A DNA stretch of 64,000 bases, taken from the NCBI GenBank assembly GCA_947628805.1, contig CANRBG010000003.1, forward strand, positions 1 through 64,000, in the 5' to 3' direction. Numbering within the stretch: the stretch's first letter is position 1; each line of letters opens with the position of its first letter. Position numbers and translations under genes: made by a program. This stretch comes from an uncultured Oscillospiraceae bacterium (lineage in GTDB: Bacteria > Bacillota > Clostridia > Oscillospirales > Oscillospiraceae). Shown piece by piece: positions 48,259 through 56,297 of this stretch. Under the pieces are notes generated by a model. It was not told the DNA's origin, did no database searches, and was given only the letters and a program-made list of their open reading frames with translations.

Positions 48259-48891
48259 CTACCGGAACGGCGTCATGTCCTCCCGGAACGCCTCCCGGCG
48301 GGTAAAGCGGAAATAGGCCGGCGCGTCCTGGCCCAGGGCCGCCATCATCAGCTCCGGGCTCACAGTGGGCTCCTGGGCGTGGAGGATAAGCTCCGCCTCC
48401 ACACCGCCGTCTATATCCGTGAAGCGGGCCTGCCGGATGGCGGGGGCGATGTCGTCGGTGCGGACGCCCCGTTTGGCCCGGTGCTCCACCAAGATACTGT
48501 CCCGGCCGAAAAACTCCGTGTAAAACGCCGCGTCCCGGCTCCCTTTCATCACGCCTGTCAGCCGCAGCCAGCGCAGCTCCGCGCCCTTGCCGGGGGCCTC
48601 GTAGGCTTCCAGAACCCGGACGCCTTCCGGCATATACCCGTTCAAAAGCGCCGGCAGCGCGGCCAGATCCCGGTCCTCCGCCAGGGAGAAGTCCATGTAC
48701 TCGCAAAGACTGGCGGTGCCCACGCTCAGAGGCAGAATGATGGAGATTTTTGCGTGGGGGTTGAAGCCCTCACTGTATTTCAGGGCCACACCCGCCCGGG
48801 AGAAAGTCCGCTGCATGGTCCGCATCAGATCCAGGTGTGAGATGTACACCGCCCGGCCGGTCTTGGAAAACTTCAGTCGCAGCTTATCCAC
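48259..48891 (-). CDS. TIGR03936 family radical SAM-associated protein (DUF2344)
   Basis: KLRLKFSKTGRAVYISHLDLMRTMQRTFSRAGV...YSEGFNPHAKISI. Confidence 0.88.
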   Translation of the reverse strand: MDKLRLKFSKTGRAVYISHLDLMRTMQRTFSRAGVALKYSEGFNPHAKISIILPLSVGTASLCEYMDFSLAEDRDLAALPALLNGYMPEGVRVLEAYEAPGKGAELRWLRLTGVMKGSRDAAFYTEFFGRDSILVEHRAKRGVRTDDIAPAIRQARFTDIDGGVEAELILHAQEPTVSPELMMAALGQDAPAYFRFTRREAFREDMTPFR

Positions 48892-50728
48892 GGCACACGC
48901 CCTCCTTCAAAAGGCTGGCGGCCCCGCAGCCGGCGCAGCCCGCCCGGCAGTCGGGGGTCGTGACCCCCTCGTAGGCCCGCCGCCGCTCCCGCTCCAGGTG
49001 CTTTCGGCTCACGGCGCAGTCCATGTGCTCCCAGGGCTGCAATTCCTCCACGGGCCGCTCCCGGGTGGCGTAAAAGTCCATATCCAGCCCGCAGGCGGGG
49101 AACGCCTCCAGCCACCGGTCCAGATCAAAGTACTCGCTCCAGCTCTCCAGCCGGCCCCCGGCCCTCCAGACCCGCTCGATCACGGCCCCCATCCGCCGGT
49201 CGCCCCGGGCCAGGGCCGCCTCTACCAGGCTCATTTCGGCGTCGTGCCAGTTGTAGGTGACGCTCTTGGCCTTGGCAAGCGCGTCCGTGAGAAGACCCAC
49301 CCGGCGCATGTATTCCGCCCGGCTGATCTGTCCCTCCCACTGGAAAGGCGTGTGGGGCTTGGGGATAAATTCCGATGTGCTCACGGTGATGCGCACGCCC
49401 CGGCTCTTGTTGACGGCGTGCTGCTTCCAGGTCCAGAATACCTTTTTGGCCAGCTCTGCGATGCCCAGCACGTCCTCGTCCGTCTCCGTGGGCAGACCCA
49501 GCATGAAATAGAGCTTCACGTTGTTCCAGCCCCCCTCGAAGGCGATGCGGCAGGAATTAAGAAGGTCCTCCTCCGTGACGTTTTTGTTGATCACGTCCCG
49601 CAGCCGCTGGGTCCCCGCCTCCGGAGCAAAGGTCAGGCCGCTTTTTCGCACCTGCTGGACCCGCTGCATGATGTCCATGGAGAAGTTGTCCGCCCGCAGG
49701 CTGGGCAGGCTCAGACTGATCCCCCGGGGCCGGCAGTAGTCCAGAAGCCCGTCGCACAGCACACCCAGATCCCGGTAATCGCTGGTGCTGAGGCTGGACA
49801 GGTTCAGCTCCTGGTAGCCGGTATTCTCCAGAGTCTCCTTCCCCAGCCGCAGCAGCGTCTCCGGCCTCCGGGACCGGACAGGTCGGTTGGTGTGGCCCGC
49901 CTGGCAGAACCGGCAGCCCCGGATACAGCCCCGGAACACCTCCAGGCTCACCCGGTCATGGACGATCTCCGTAGAGGGCACAACGGGTCGGGTAGGATAA
50001 TAACAGCCGTCAAAGTCCTCCACGATGCGTTTGCGGACCTTTTCCGGCGCCCCATCCCGGGCCGTGATGGCCGCGATCGTGCCGTCGGCGTTGTAGGCGA
50101 TATCGTAGAGGCTGGGGATATAGACGCCCGGGATCTGAGCGGCCTGGCGCAGGAACCGGGGCTTGTCCCAGCCCTCCGCCTTTGCCTTTTGATACAGCTC
50201 CAGGACCTCCCGGTCCACGTCCTCCCCCTCGCCCAGAAAGCACAGGTCGAAAAACTCCGCCATGGGTTCGATGTTGCACATACACCCGCCCCCGGCCATG
50301 ACCAGATGCCGCAGCTCCGGCCGATCGGCGGCCCGCAGGGGGATGCCGCCCCGATCCAGCATGTCCAGCACGGTGGTGTAGGCCATCTCATAGCCGATAG
50401 ACACGGCGATCACATCAAAATCCGAAAGGGGATCGCCGCTCTCCAGCGCCCACAGCGGGATACCCTCCCGGCGCATGGCGTCGGTTATATCCCCCCAGGG
50501 CGCGAATACCCGCTCGCACCACACGCCTGGCATAGCATTCATGATACCGTAAAGGATCTTGAGCCCCAGATTGGACATACCGATCTCGTAGGTGTCGGGA
50601 AAGCAGAAAGCCACCCGCACGTCCACCTCCGTCTTATCCTTTACGATCTGGTTATACTCGCCGCCCACATACCGGGCCGGACGCTGTACCTGCCGCAGCA
50701 GGGCGTCCATCTTCTCATTCATTTCCAT
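48884..50728 (-). CDS. TIGR03960 family B12-binding radical SAM protein
   Basis: VAFCFPDTYEIGMSNLGLKILYG; radical SAM FRGCIRGCRFCQAG; ATG 50728. Confidence 0.9.
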   Translation of the reverse strand: MEMNEKMDALLRQVQRPARYVGGEYNQIVKDKTEVDVRVAFCFPDTYEIGMSNLGLKILYGIMNAMPGVWCERVFAPWGDITDAMRREGIPLWALESGDPLSDFDVIAVSIGYEMAYTTVLDMLDRGGIPLRAADRPELRHLVMAGGGCMCNIEPMAEFFDLCFLGEGEDVDREVLELYQKAKAEGWDKPRFLRQAAQIPGVYIPSLYDIAYNADGTIAAITARDGAPEKVRKRIVEDFDGCYYPTRPVVPSTEIVHDRVSLEVFRGCIRGCRFCQAGHTNRPVRSRRPETLLRLGKETLENTGYQELNLSSLSTSDYRDLGVLCDGLLDYCRPRGISLSLPSLRADNFSMDIMQRVQQVRKSGLTFAPEAGTQRLRDVINKNVTEEDLLNSCRIAFEGGWNNVKLYFMLGLPTETDEDVLGIAELAKKVFWTWKQHAVNKSRGVRITVSTSEFIPKPHTPFQWEGQISRAEYMRRVGLLTDALAKAKSVTYNWHDAEMSLVEAALARGDRRMGAVIERVWRAGGRLESWSEYFDLDRWLEAFPACGLDMDFYATRERPVEELQPWEHMDCAVSRKHLERERRRAYEGVTTPDCRAGCAGCGAASLLKEGVCRG

Positions 50729-50738
50729 GGTGTACAGT

Positions 50739-51323
50739 TTACCGCAATTGTGGAAAATTGGCAAGCATTCCCATCCAAATTCCCGCAGCGGCGGCCGCGA
50801 TGGAGCGGATATAGATCCCCGTGGCCAGCACCCCCAGGGAGCACAGCGTGCCCATGATGCGCAGTATGAGCTGGGCCGACCGCTCCGACATAGTAGTCTC
50901 CAGGGCGTACAGGGCAAGCCGCCCCCCGTCCATGGGCAGCACCGGCAGCAGGTTGAACATAGCCGCCAGCAGCGCGATGGCCCCCGTGTAGCAGAGGAAA
51001 GGCACGTCCGTGATAAAGCAAAGGACCGCGAAAAAAATAGCGGCCAGCGGGCCTGCCGCCAATATGCCCATCTCCTGCCGGCGGGTGGTCACGCCGCTGT
51101 AATCGATCACGGGACCGCAGGCCGAAACCCGGATGCCCCGCACCGTCGCGCCGGTCAGAAACATGGCCGTCAGATGGCCCAGCTCGTGGATCAGCGCAGC
51201 TGCACCGAAGGCCGCCAACGCGCCCGGGCCGCCCACGAAATACACGCTGGCCGCCAGCAGCAAAAAGCCGGGACTGACCGTCAGGGCCAGTCCAGCCAAA
51301 CCGCGGCCTCCTCCGGCAGCCAC
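50739..51323 (-). CDS. Site-2 protease family (SpoIVFB-like M50) membrane protein
   Basis: LIHELGHLTAMFL and NLLPVLPMDGGRLALY; multiple TM. Start uncertain. Confidence 0.82.
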   Translation of the reverse strand: MAAGGGRGLAGLALTVSPGFLLLAASVYFVGGPGALAAFGAAALIHELGHLTAMFLTGATVRGIRVSACGPVIDYSGVTTRRQEMGILAAGPLAAIFFAVLCFITDVPFLCYTGAIALLAAMFNLLPVLPMDGGRLALYALETTMSERSAQLILRIMGTLCSLGVLATGIYIRSIAAAAAGIWMGMLANFPQLR

Positions 51324-51463
51324 AGAGAATACTCCTCCTCGCTGACCAGTTCCTGTATGGCCGGCGCGGCCTCCTCCGCCGCCTCCGGCAGGTACAGCCG
51401 CAGGCAGACCGCAGCCGCAAACAGCGCGCAGGCGATCATGAGCCGGTGATATGTCATCGTCAT
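51281..51463 (-). CDS. 60-aa single-TM protein upstream of and overlapping the M50 protease
   Basis: MTMTYHRLMIACALFAAAVCLRLYLPEAAEEAAPAIQELVSEEEYSLWLPEEAAVWLDWP. Confidence 0.55.
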   Translation of the reverse strand: MTMTYHRLMIACALFAAAVCLRLYLPEAAEEAAPAIQELVSEEEYSLWLPEEAAVWLDWP

Positions 51464-51502
51464 CCCTCCCGTACAGGCTATGACCGGCGCGGAATTTTAT
51501 GC

Positions 51503-51531
51503 TTGCAATATCACCGCTCAGGTGCTATAAT
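51503..51531 (+). promoter_or_regulatory. sigma-A promoter for the tRNA/coiled-coil unit (TTGCAA-N17-TATAAT)
   Basis: -35 51503..51508, -10 51526..51531, 12 nt before tRNA-Gly. Confidence 0.85.
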
Positions 51532-51542
51532 CTTTAAGCCTC

Positions 51543-51616
51543 GCAGGTGTAGTTCAATGGCAGAACATCAGCTTCCCAAGCTGAATACGAGGGTTCGATT
51601 CCCTTCACCTGCTCCA
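51543..51616 (+). tRNA. tRNA-Gly (anticodon CCC)
   Basis: Full cloverleaf: acceptor GCAGGTG/CACCTGC, anticodon arm TCAGC-TTCCCAA-GCTGA, T-arm GGTTCGATTCC, encoded CCA. Confidence 0.95.
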
Positions 51617-51617
51617 T

Positions 51618-51693
51618 CGGGGTGTAGCGCAGTTGGTAGCGCGCTTGGTTCGGGACCAAGAGGCCGGGTGTTCAAGTCACCTCACTCCGACCA
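51618..51693 (+). tRNA. tRNA-Pro (anticodon CGG)
   Basis: Acceptor CGGGGTG/CACTCCG, anticodon arm CTTGG-TTCGGGA-CCAAG, encoded CCA. Confidence 0.95.
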
Positions 51694-51696
51694 ACA

Positions 51697-51749
51697 GTTG
51701 AAAGCCCTGAAACACCTGATACTGCAGGCGTTTCAGGGCTTTCTTCAAC
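51697..51749 (+). repeat. Long hairpin between tRNA-Pro and the coiled-coil ORF
   Basis: GTTGAAAGCCCTGAAAC...GTTTCAGGGCTTTCTTCAAC; complementary except for a 3-nt bulge in the 3' arm; no T-tract. Confidence 0.75.
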
Positions 51750-51772
51750 CGACGCGGAAAGGAGTTTTCCTT

Positions 51773-52456
51773 ATGCTTGACAAACAGGATCTTCAGGCCA
51801 TCAAGGAATTGGTGGACACCTCCGTCAATTCCGCCATCACCGCCTCCGAGGAGCGTATGAAGACCTACGTAGACGGATCGATCAATTCTGCCGTCACCGC
51901 CTCCGAGGAGCGCACCCAGGCCAAGTTGGACGCAATGGAAGCCAAATTCGACGGCAAGTTCGACGCCATGGATGACAAATTCAACGCCATCGATGCCAAG
52001 TTCGAGTCCATAGACGCCAGATTCGACGCCATCGACGGCAAGTTCGATGCTATCGATGCCAAGTTTGAATCCATAGACGCCAGATTCGATGCTATGGAAG
52101 CCAAATTCGACGGCAAGCTCGACGCCATGGAAGCTAAATTCGACGGCAAGTTCGACGCCATGGAAGCTAAATTCGACGGCAAGCTCGACGCCATGGAAAC
52201 TAAATTCGACGGCAAGTTCGACGCCATGGAAACGAAATTCGACTCCAAGCTGGACGCCCTGGAAAATCGTTTCCACGCCTACATCGAGGGCTCCATCATC
52301 CCTCAGCTCCAGCTCCTTGCGGAGGGTCATCAGACCATACTGGAGACCCTGGCACCCAAAGACCGGGTGGACGCTTTGGAGGATGATGTGATATTCCTCA
52401 AATCCATCGTCAAGTCGCTGATGCAGGAAGTCTCCGACCTCAAAAAGGCACAGTGA
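51773..52456 (+). CDS. Tandem-repeat coiled-coil protein (227 aa), unknown function
   Basis: MLDKQDLQAIKELVD...; AAAGGAG SD 8 nt upstream; heptad/hendecad repeats and non-repetitive C-terminus LLAEGHQTILETLAPKDRVDALEDDVIFLKSIVKSL. Confidence 0.85.
   Translation: MLDKQDLQAIKELVDTSVNSAITASEERMKTYVDGSINSAVTASEERTQAKLDAMEAKFDGKFDAMDDKFNAIDAKFESIDARFDAIDGKFDAIDAKFESIDARFDAMEAKFDGKLDAMEAKFDGKFDAMEAKFDGKLDAMETKFDGKFDAMETKFDSKLDALENRFHAYIEGSIIPQLQLLAEGHQTILETLAPKDRVDALEDDVIFLKSIVKSLMQEVSDLKKAQ
51920..52264 (+). repeat. In-frame tandem repeats: 21-bp heptads then five 33-bp hendecads
   Basis: DKFNAID/AKFESID/ARFDAID... then AKFDGKLDAME x5 (52100-52264) with alternating KLDAME/KFDAME. Confidence 0.9.
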
Positions 52457-52494
52457 TCTCCGCCCTGCTTCTATCTATTGCGGGCACATACAGC

Positions 52495-52528
52495 AAACCG
52501 CCGGAAGACGACTGTCCTCCGGCGGTTT
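52495..52528. terminator. Bidirectional terminator between coiled-coil gene and tmk
   Basis: AAACCGCCGGA...TCCGGCGGTTT. Confidence 0.8.
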
Positions 52529-52536
52529 GATCCTTT

Positions 52537-53202
52537 TCAGTCCCCGATCAGCTCCATGATCTCCCGGTGGATGTCCTCCACGGAGCGCATTCTGCCATCC
52601 CGCACACAGTGGACCACGGTCCAGCCCAGATGCTCCGCGCAGTACTCCGCCGCCCGGCGGGAGCGGGCCATATACGCCCGGTCCGCCTCGTGGATATCCT
52701 CTTTGCTCTCGTCGCCGCCGTATCGCTTCAAAAGAAGCCCCTCCGTCACCGCAGCCTCTGTCTGCAGATAGATCACCCGGTCCGGCGCGGGGATGGCAAG
52801 AAGCTCGTACTCAAAATGGAAAAGCCACTCCAAGAAGCCCGGCCACTGTTCCTCCGGGAGTTTGGAGCACTGGTGCACCGCGTTGGAGGTGGTATACCGG
52901 TCCGCCACCACAACGCCCCCGTCGCCGTAAAACCAGGCCCAGTCCTTTTTATAGCTGGCGTAGCGGTCCACGGCGTAAAAGCTGGAGGCGGCGTAGGCGT
53001 TTACATCCCCCGGCTCATGGCCAAAGTCGCCCCGCAGATACATCTTCACAAGGGCCGACGCTTCACTGTCATAGTTGGGAAAGGATACGGCCATGACCGG
53101 CGTGCCGCTGTCCCGCAATGACTCATACAACAGTTTGGCCTGGGTGGCCTTGCCGCTGCCGTCCACACCCTCGATCACGATGAGCTTTCCTCTGTTGTCC
53201 AT
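52537..53202 (-). CDS. tmk: Thymidylate kinase (dTMP kinase)
   Basis: GKLIVIEGVDGSGKATQAKLL, VVADRYTTSNAVHQ. Confidence 0.92.
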   Translation of the reverse strand: MDNRGKLIVIEGVDGSGKATQAKLLYESLRDSGTPVMAVSFPNYDSEASALVKMYLRGDFGHEPGDVNAYAASSFYAVDRYASYKKDWAWFYGDGGVVVADRYTTSNAVHQCSKLPEEQWPGFLEWLFHFEYELLAIPAPDRVIYLQTEAAVTEGLLLKRYGGDESKEDIHEADRAYMARSRRAAEYCAEHLGWTVVHCVRDGRMRSVEDIHREIMELIGD

Positions 53203-53235
53203 ATGGTTCCTCCTGCCCGGACGTCCGCGTCCAGG

Positions 53236-53263
53236 AAAAAAGGGCAGGTGCTCCTGCCCTTTC
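53236..53263 (-). terminator. Terminator after the TctC-like gene
   Basis: Minus strand AAAGGGCAGG-agca-CCTGCCCTTTTTT. Confidence 0.85.
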
Positions 53264-53276
53264 CTCTTTCAATCTG

Positions 53277-54419
53277 TCACTCCGCCGGCGCCTCCGCGTT
53301 GGGGTCCGGTTCCGGCGTCGGGAGCACGATGGTCCAGAAATCCTCCGTCATGCTCTCCAAAAACTGCTGCTGTCTGCGCAGAAGCGTGGCGGTGTCCGCG
53401 GCATCTCTGAACTCTATGGACAAGGTACCGGCGGCCGCCTCAAGAAAACCGTCCTCCTTTAGCGTATTCTGGAAGACGTCCCCGTAGAAATCCAGCATCT
53501 CGTCAGGGGTACCGCCCGGCGCGATGATACAGGTCGCGCTGCCCAGCCACTGGTCATAATATCCAAGCTCACCCAAGGTCGGCGCGTCAGGATAAGCACT
53601 GACGGGTTTTTCAGAGAAGACAGCCAGGATCTGCAGATCCTCATCACGCTTCAGCAGATCGTCGATCTCCGCCGTACAGAAGTCGGCCGCGCCGCTGCGT
53701 ACCGCCTCCACAGCCTCGACCGCGCTGCCGTAATGGGCGGGGCTGTAGGCAAACACTGCCGACTTGGCAAAGGCCTGGGTCGCAATATGCATGGCGCCGC
53801 GCTCACCGTTCATGGCCGCCACCAGCTCGCTGGGATGGGCCTGGCCAAACGCGACAAGTTCGTCGACGGTATCGAAGCGGCTGTCATTCTTCCGGACCAC
53901 GATCGCCGCACAATCGGAGATGAACGAACATACCGCCGTGTACTTCCGCAGATGATAATCCGGCCGGCGGTCCCGGAGGAAATAGTTGAATCCGGGCAGC
54001 TCCACCACGCCGAGGGTCATGCCGTCCGGCTCGCGGGCCGCTAACTGCTCCCAGCCGAGCGTACCGCTCTCGCCAACCATATTCTCAAAATAGACAGTTT
54101 GTCCGATATATTTTTCGGCATACTGGCACAGCAGACGAGCCTTGGCATCCACGCCCTGGTTCGCTTCGCTGTTGACGACCATGGTGATAGGCATGGTGGG
54201 CTTCCAGCCACTCGCCGCGGCGGAGACATCCCCGTCGGACGCCTCTACATCCTCCGTATCCTCATCCTCCTGCGCCGCCTCCGCGTCTTCGCCGACAGGC
54301 TCTTCCGTGGCCTCCGCATCCGGGTCTGTCTCTTTATCGCTGCTGCCGGAGCCGCCGCAGGCAGTCAGCGTCAGGGCCATGGTGAATGCCAGAAGCAGAG
54401 CCAGAAGGTGTCTTCTCAT
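53277..54419 (-). CDS. Tripartite tricarboxylate transporter (TctC/Bug)-type substrate-binding lipoprotein
   Basis: Lipobox LTLTACGGS, acidic linker, then PITMVVNSEANQGVDAKARLL...APGGTPDEMLDFY. Start ATG 54419 or 54437. Confidence 0.82.
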   Translation of the reverse strand: MRRHLLALLLAFTMALTLTACGGSGSSDKETDPDAEATEEPVGEDAEAAQEDEDTEDVEASDGDVSAAASGWKPTMPITMVVNSEANQGVDAKARLLCQYAEKYIGQTVYFENMVGESGTLGWEQLAAREPDGMTLGVVELPGFNYFLRDRRPDYHLRKYTAVCSFISDCAAIVVRKNDSRFDTVDELVAFGQAHPSELVAAMNGERGAMHIATQAFAKSAVFAYSPAHYGSAVEAVEAVRSGAADFCTAEIDDLLKRDEDLQILAVFSEKPVSAYPDAPTLGELGYYDQWLGSATCIIAPGGTPDEMLDFYGDVFQNTLKEDGFLEAAAGTLSIEFRDAADTATLLRRQQQFLESMTEDFWTIVLPTPEPDPNAEAPAE

Positions 54420-54461
54420 CTGTCTATTCCTCTCCATAATAACGGTCAGTCGTACTTATTA

Positions 54462-54490
54462 ACCATACCGCACTTTGGGACGAAAATCAA
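54462..54490 (-). promoter_or_regulatory. Putative sigma-A promoter for the TctC-like gene (TTGATT-N17-TATGGT)
   Basis: -35 54485..54490, -10 54462..54467 in an AT-rich intergenic region. Confidence 0.5.
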
Positions 54491-54561
54491 TTACAATTTT
54501 GCGTTTTTAAAAGTTTTTTCAATAATTATTTAAGCCCTCGCCGCCCAGGCTCTTTTCGTGA

Positions 54562-54596
54562 ACAAAAGGACGCCGCCCTGTCCGGCGGCGTCCTTA
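54562..54596 (-). terminator. Terminator after fhs
   Basis: Minus strand AAGGACGCCGCC-N5-GGCGGCGTCCTTTTGTT. Confidence 0.88.
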
Positions 54597-54601
54597 CCGA
54601 T

Positions 54602-56269
54602 TTAGAACAGCCCGGAGATGACGCCCCGATCGTCCACGTCGATCTTCTCCGCCGCGGGCACCCGGGGCAGGCCCGGCATGGTCATGATGTCCCCGGTCAG
54701 GACCACCACGAAGCCGGCGCCGGCAGAGACCTTGACCTCCTTCACCGTGACGGTGAAGCCCTCCGGCGCTCCCAGCTTGGCCGGATCGTCGGAAAAGCTG
54801 TACTGGGTCTTGGCGATGCACACGGGCAGGCCGCCGAAGCCCAGCTCGGTCAGCCGGGCGATCTGCTTCTGTGCCGCCGGCAGTACGCTGATCCCCGCGC
54901 CGCCGTAGACCTTTTGGGCCACGGCCTCGATCTTCTTCTCCAGGGGCAGGTCCAATTCATAGCTGAAACGGAAGTCCGGCTTCTCCTCGCCGCAGACCCG
55001 GACCACCTCCGTCGCCAGGTCCATGGCCCCCGCGCCGCCCTTGGCCCAGAAGTCGCCCAGCACGGCCTTCACACCCAGCTGCCGGCAGCCGGCGATCACC
55101 TGCTCCACTTCCGCGTCCGTGTCCGTGGGGAACCGGTTCACCGCCACCACGCAGGGCAGGCCGTAGACGTTTTTGATGTTGCTCACATGCCGCAAAAGGT
55201 TCGGCATGCCCTTTTCCAGGGCCGACAGGTCCTCATGGCCCAGGTCTGTCTTGGCAAGGCCCCCATGCATTTTCAAGGCCCGGATGGTGGCCACCACCAC
55301 CACGGCCGAGGGGGTCAGGCCGGCGTACCGGCACTTGATGTCCAGGAATTTCTCCGCCCCCAGGTCCGCGCCGAAGCCGGCCTCGGTGACGGCGTAATCG
55401 CCCAGCTTCATAGCCATCCGGGTCGCCAGCACACTGTTGCAGCCGTGGGCGATGTTGGCGAAAGGTCCCCCGTGGACGAAGGCCGGGGTCCCCTCCAGGG
55501 TCTGGACCAGATTGGGCTTCAAAGCGTCCTTCAAAAGGGCCGCCATGGCCCCCACGGCTTTCAGGTCCTTTGCCGTTACCGGCGCGCCGTCGTAGGTATA
55601 GGCCACCACGATCCGGCCCAGACGCTCTTTCAGATCGTGGATGGAGCTTGCCAGACAGAACACCGCCATGATCTCCGTGGCCACGGTGATGTCGTAGCCG
55701 TCCTCCCGGGGCACCCCATTGACCTTGCCGCCGATGCCGTCGATCACGTGGCGCAGCTGCCGGTCGTTCATGTCCACGCACCGCTTCCAGACCACGGTCT
55801 TGGGGTCGATATGCAAGGCGTTGCCCTGGTAGATGTGGTTATCCAGCATGGCGGCAAGCAGGTTATTGGCCGCGCCGATAGCGTGGAAGTCCCCGGTGAA
55901 ATGCAGGTTTATATCCTCCATGGGCACCACCTGGGCGTACCCGCCGCCGGCGGCCCCACCCTTGACGCCGAACACGGGGCCCAAAGAGGGCTCCCGCAGG
56001 GCCAGGACGGCGTTCTTGCCGATCCGGCGCAGGCCGTCTGCCAGGCCGATGCTGGTGGTGGTCTTGCCCTCGCCCGCCGGGGTGGGGGTGATGGCCGTCA
56101 CCAGGATCAGCTTGCCATCGGGCCGGGGGCATTCGTCCAGCAGGGCGTAGTCCACCTTGGCCTTATACTTGCCGTAGGGCTCCAGATACTTTTCATCCAC
56201 GCCGGCCCGCTCCGCGATAGCGCCGATGGGCTCCATCACATTGGCCTGGGCGATCTCGATATCGGTCAT
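54602..56269 (-). CDS. fhs: Formate-tetrahydrofolate ligase
   Basis: [56 protein letters not shown]. Confidence 0.97.
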   Translation of the reverse strand: MTDIEIAQANVMEPIGAIAERAGVDEKYLEPYGKYKAKVDYALLDECPRPDGKLILVTAITPTPAGEGKTTTSIGLADGLRRIGKNAVLALREPSLGPVFGVKGGAAGGGYAQVVPMEDINLHFTGDFHAIGAANNLLAAMLDNHIYQGNALHIDPKTVVWKRCVDMNDRQLRHVIDGIGGKVNGVPREDGYDITVATEIMAVFCLASSIHDLKERLGRIVVAYTYDGAPVTAKDLKAVGAMAALLKDALKPNLVQTLEGTPAFVHGGPFANIAHGCNSVLATRMAMKLGDYAVTEAGFGADLGAEKFLDIKCRYAGLTPSAVVVVATIRALKMHGGLAKTDLGHEDLSALEKGMPNLLRHVSNIKNVYGLPCVVAVNRFPTDTDAEVEQVIAGCRQLGVKAVLGDFWAKGGAGAMDLATEVVRVCGEEKPDFRFSYELDLPLEKKIEAVAQKVYGGAGISVLPAAQKQIARLTELGFGGLPVCIAKTQYSFSDDPAKLGAPEGFTVTVKEVKVSAGAGFVVVLTGDIMTMPGLPRVPAAEKIDVDDRGVISGLF

Positions 56270-56297
56270 ATTGGTCCTCCTCCTTATCGTTTAACGA

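Noticed and set aside
52100-52264. 33-bp tandem repeats as a possible CRISPR array
   Set aside because: Repeats are contiguous with no unique spacers and lie in-frame in an ORF.
51677-52330. Minus-strand repetitive ORF (EFSFHGVELAV repeats) opposite the coiled-coil gene
   Set aside because: Mirror of the plus-strand tandem repeats; no SD, and the plus frame has promoter, SD and sensible heptads.
56270-56297. THF or other riboswitch upstream of fhs
   Set aside because: Only 28 nt separate guaB and fhs; no room for an aptamer, so co-transcription is more likely.
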